This document shows positions 60,062 through 64,000 of a stretch of DNA of 64,000 nt, piece by piece; the first letter of the stretch is position 1, and every line of letters starts with the position of its first letter. The DNA lies in contig JAEWCZ010000017.1 in assembly GCA_023390335.1 (NCBI GenBank), positions 62,001-126,000 of the forward strand. The letters are read 5' to 3'. The notes below the pieces were generated by a model. That model was not told where the DNA came from, did not search any database, and saw only the letters and a list, made by a program, of their open reading frames with translations. A program made the translations under genes and the position numbers. This DNA is from Bacillota bacterium (lineage in GTDB: Bacteria > Bacillota > Clostridia > Acetivibrionales > DSM-1351).

Positions 60062-63000
60062 ATGAAAAGGATTAAAAGTACTATTTTAGTCGCAATAATT
60101 ATGTTAAACATAATTGCTTTTGACAATTATACTGCGAGTGGTGCAACAGTTCTAGATCAGCCCACTATTACCTCGCCATCGGATGGGGACTTTCTAGAAT
60201 TAGGAAGGATAACGGTAAGGTGGGATTCAGTTTCCGGAGCAGACTATTACAAAATAGCAGTACTTGATATGACTACAGAATCTAAAATTATTGACAATGA
60301 AATCGTTAATGGAACGAGGTATAAAATATCAAGTAGCAACTTAAAAGAGGGTCACAAATATAAAGTTGCATTAGGGGCATATGGTAATGATGGTAGTGCG
60401 TCTTATTGGTGTTATTCATACTTTTCAATTAAAGAGTCTGAAATTACACAATTAGATACACCCGTTATTTCATCACCATCAGATGGTGCTTCGTTGGATT
60501 TGGGAAAGGTCACAGTCAGTTGGAATTCAGTACATGGAGCGGATTATTATAAAATAGCTGTATTGGATACAACAACAGGAACAAAATTTATAGATAATGA
60601 AAAAGTAACTAGTACAAGTTACAAGATATTAAGTAGTTATTTAGAAGAAGGTCATAGTTACAAAATAGCACTAGGAGCATATAGAAATGATGGCAGCGAA
60701 TCCTATTGGGCAAGTTCTTTTTTCTCTATTAACTTACCAACAACAACTGGCTCAATAAATATAACATCACTATCAAGTGGAATGTTATTTAATGTAGGAT
60801 CACAGATATCTCTGAGAGGATCAGTAACAGGGAAGGGATATAGCTATACAAAATTCTTCGTAAAAGTAAATCCGAACAGCTCAGACTACATATATGGAAA
60901 CAATGAACTATCAGGAAGTAGTCCATTAGATACATGGGATACTACAGGATTGCAGGCAGGAACATATTACATATATGCAGTGTTATATGGAAATAATGGA
61001 GTAGAGCTAGATAAGCAAAATGTAAGTGTAACATTAAAGTCAGTTCAGGCAACTGGTTCTATAAATATTACTTCACCAACAAGAGGAACGTCATACACAG
61101 TAGGAACGAAAATACCATTGAGAGGTTCGGTAACTGGAACAGGGTATAGTTATTCAAAGTTCTTTGTAAAGACAGACCCGAACAGCTCAGACTACATATA
61201 TGGAAACAATGAACTATCAGAAAGTAGTCCATTAGATACCTGGGATACTACAGGATTGCAGGCAGGAACATATTACATATATTGTGTAGTATACGGAAAC
61301 AGTGGGGAAGAACTAGATAAGAAAAATGTAAGTATAACTCTTAAAGATGTACCAATACCAACAATGAGTTCATTTAATTTAAATAAAACTATAATTACAA
61401 TTGGAGATACTATTTCATTTACGGGAACGATATATAGTAATGGCGGTACAGTTGAAAAAGTGACTATAAACATTCAAGGACCTAATAATAGGTCTGCAAC
61501 AAGCGAATATATCTCAGATTATCCTAACGCAGCTTCTTTTAATATGAATACCATTACTTCAATTAAGACAGGAGATATATGGATGAAAGAGCCTGGGGAG
61601 TATTGGATTGAAGTTTGGGCAAAGAATAAAGGTGGAAGTAGTGCTAAAGTTGCAGAAAAAGAAGTTACGTTAGAAGCAAATATAACTTTGCCAAACATAA
61701 TAACACAAAGTGCAAGTAATATTGGGGCTACTAATGCTGAATTGAATGGGTTGTTGGAGAAAGATGGAGGAATAACAGTTACAGATTGCGGATTTTATTG
61801 GGGAACTAGTTCTGGATACCTTATTAATAAGATCTCTGTTAGTACAAAATCTAAAGGAAGTATAGTCAGTAAATTGCAAGGGCTTACTGCGAATAAAACG
61901 TATTATTTTAAAGCATATGCAGTAAATAGCAAAGGTGAGGCAACAGGCGTAATACAGAGTTTTACGACTCTAGTTAGTTCTGATCCGACAATTACAATGG
62001 AAGTTAATAATAATAAAGATAATATATACTCTAAAGGTGATACTATAACAATAAAAGGTAATGGCAAAAACTGTGATCACGTTGCTCTTGAAGTTAATGG
62101 AAATGTTGTTGATGGGAGTATACAAAAGGGTAATACATATAAATTTGTATATAAGTTTACAAAAACTGGCAAGCATGTTTTTAAGCTTAAGGCAAGAAAT
62201 GGTATTGAAAATGATAAAAATTCTATTGTTACATACTCTAATGAAAAAGAGCTTACGGTAACTTTAAAAATTAAAGGTATTGTTTATCGAAAATACACAG
62301 ATAAAAAACTTGGCAGTCGGTAATGCTAAAGTAATGTTAAATAATGATCCAAACTTCAGAACTACAACAGATTACACGGGAAGATTTTCTTTTAATAGTG
62401 TCATGCCTGGTTCTGAGATGTCCATTGAAAAAGAGGGTTATGAGAAAATTGAGCATATTCAGATTACAGAGAATAGTGATATTACTAATATAATAAATGA
62501 ATTAACATATATCGATTCTAAGAATGTACACACTATAAAAGGAAGAGTTTTAAATAAATATTCAGAAAACGGAATTCCTGGAGTTTATGTTGAAGTTGTT
62601 GAAAAAGACAGCACTTTCCATTGGTCGGCAACTACTGATGAAAATGGTTATTATAAAATTGATGGTGTTGGTCCGGATATTCAGGGAGTAAACTTCTCAA
62701 AGAGTGGATTTGTTGATTCGGATGGAAAGTCAACCGCTACTTATTCAATATATAGTGGATTGTATAATGATTTAACAGTCCCCGTAATTCAACTAATAGA
62801 TATGAATAATAAGTATATAATATCAGGAAGAATTACTGATAAAAATAACCCAAATAAACCAATTGTGGGCTCTGTTGTAAAAATAGTGGGACAAGAGAAG
62901 TTTTATGATACAACTGATAAAGATGGATATTATAAGATATATGGTGTTGGTTTAAATAGCTGGATAATCGAAGCTAATTATACAAACTATATTCCTGCAA

Positions 63001-64000
63001 CAGCCAGAGCAAATGTAAATTCGAAAAATATTATAGTTAATCTTCAGATGCAAAAACCAGTAATTATCGAAGGTACAGTATACGAGGGATATTTTGTTGG
63101 AACACGAAGCGATACTCCAATAAATAATGCCAAAGTATGGCTAAACGATGGAGAAGGGTATACATTTTTGCCACCATTAAAAAATGGATTTTTCCAATTT
63201 GCAAATGTTGCACCTGTACCTCATATTTTAAGAGTAGAGTGTTCAGGATATTTAATGAAGGAAACATTGGAAGCCACATACCATAAAAATATCAATGTGA
63301 CTGAGAAAAATAAAATTTTTGATATTGAATTAGTAAAAAAGGAAAATATACCATCATATGATTATCAGCAAATTGTTAAAGATGCATTTAATAGTGGTCT
63401 TTTAACAAATAGAACAAGAATGTCATTTTCCAATAATATAACTCGATCAGAATTTACAGAATTAGTTAGTAAGCTTTTTGTTAAATTAGGGGGAAAGACT
63501 TCAGATATTACTAACATTACAAACTATAATACATATAAAAATGACAACAAGCCAATAAATGGACAGGAAATAGCAGTAATACTATTCGATATGCTGAAAA
63601 AATTGTATCCGGGACTATATGCTGAAACGAGTAAATTAGCATTTAGTGATAGTACAAATATTGAAATTTATGCAAAGGAAGCCGTAGCTTTCTTTACAGG
63701 GAATGGAATTATTAAAAGTACAGCTAGTAATATGTATAATCCAGAAGGCAGTGTGTTGAAAGAAGATGCTATAAAGATTATTCTAAATGTATATAATAAA
63801 AGAAGTTCTTTTAAGGCTATTGATAAAAACTTAAATAATACTAAAGAAACTGTTATATTAAGTAAAGTGAATCAATTGCGACAAATACAATTAAATAACA
63901 ATGCAATTAAAGAAATGGTTATTCCAAGGCCAACCAATTTTATAAAAGAGAACTTTAGTATTAATGCAAAAGTACTTAGTAATGTGAAGTATATTACTCT
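60062..64000 (+). CDS. Large multidomain surface protein, frameshifted at an A6 run and cut by window end
   Basis: Start ATG 60062 (AAAAGGGGG 7 nt upstream). The first frame encodes 753 residues to TAA 62321-62323; a +1 frame then stays open from about 62310 to 64000. Domains: signal peptide (about 28); two FN3-like repeats (SPSDGDFLELG.. and SPSDGASLDLG..); two repeats with WDTTGLQAGTYYIYAV; CARDB-like; FN3 (TNAELNGLLEKDGG); then in the second frame three carboxypeptidase-regulatory-like domains (VGNAKVMLNND, GIPGVYVEVVE, NAKVWLNDGEG) and an SLH-like region (NNITRSEFTELVSKLF). If the run at 62303-62308 had five A, the frame would be continuous (DKNLAVGNAKV). Either a pseudogene, a phase-variable switch or an assembly error. 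Likely wall-attached. Confidence 0.78.

Overview
The window is low-GC Firmicutes DNA, most likely from a mesophilic cellulolytic clostridium of the Ruminiclostridium (Clostridium cellulolyticum / papyrosolvens) type. The strongest evidence is a secreted GH5 glycanase ending in a type I dockerin whose recognition positions read Ala-Ile, as in mesophilic clostridial cellulosomes. Strong GGAGG ribosome binding sites, AT-rich intergenic DNA, XkdX/XhlA-type phage genes and Big_2/SLH-like surface proteins fit this. The species call is inference.

Region 1 (1-2.1 kb) is the 3' part of a RecQ-like helicase gene. Region 2 (2.2-29.8 kb) is a near-complete siphovirus-type prophage. Its order is: CI-like repressor with a divergent Cro-like gene and a clear operator array; small HTH/AbrB regulators and a replication protein; ArpU-like late regulator; a minimal tyrosine recombinase; HNH, TerS, TerL; portal, protease, HK97-type capsid; head-tail connectors and tail tube; a G/GT tail chaperone pair with a textbook -1 frameshift signal; tape measure, Dit, Gp37-like protein and a glycine-rich tail fibre; XkdX-like, XhlA, M15 endolysin and holin; then cargo genes (Dam-type methylase, a secreted protein, VanZ). 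The phage integrase at the right end carries an in-frame TAA just before its catalytic tyrosine, so the prophage may be locked in place.

Region 3 (30.2-36.8 kb) is a defence/accessory cluster. It holds a two-gene set with RexA/RexB-like architecture, an AAA ATPase + DUF4435 pair matching PARIS (AriA/AriB), a small gene with an overlapping antisense structured RNA, a terminator and a sequestered ribosome binding site, and a secreted metzincin-like protease with a lipoprotein, bracketed by 40-bp direct repeats. A 3' fragment of tRNA-Ser at 36.9 kb marks an integration scar.

Region 4 (37-51.8 kb) is a mosaic of small membrane/hypothetical genes, cold-shock protein, RhlE-like helicase, a diguanylate cyclase, a Cys-rich 41-residue peptide and much debris: IS3 and IS256 relics, a broken second copy of the endolysin, an Nramp tail, and a transglutaminase/Big_2 surface protein with near-identical tandem repeats. 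Region 5 (52-64 kb) has the dockerin GH5 enzyme, a group II intron 5' relic directly after its terminator, several hypothetical/secreted proteins, an AgrC/AgrA-like two-component pair, and a divergent large multidomain surface protein that is frameshifted at an A6 run and runs off the right edge.

Most promising for new biology: the antisense RNA/attenuator locus at 34.7-35.25 kb, the RexAB-like pair beside PARIS, and the Cys-rich peptide at 45.4 kb. Function names come from motif recognition by eye; no database search was run.
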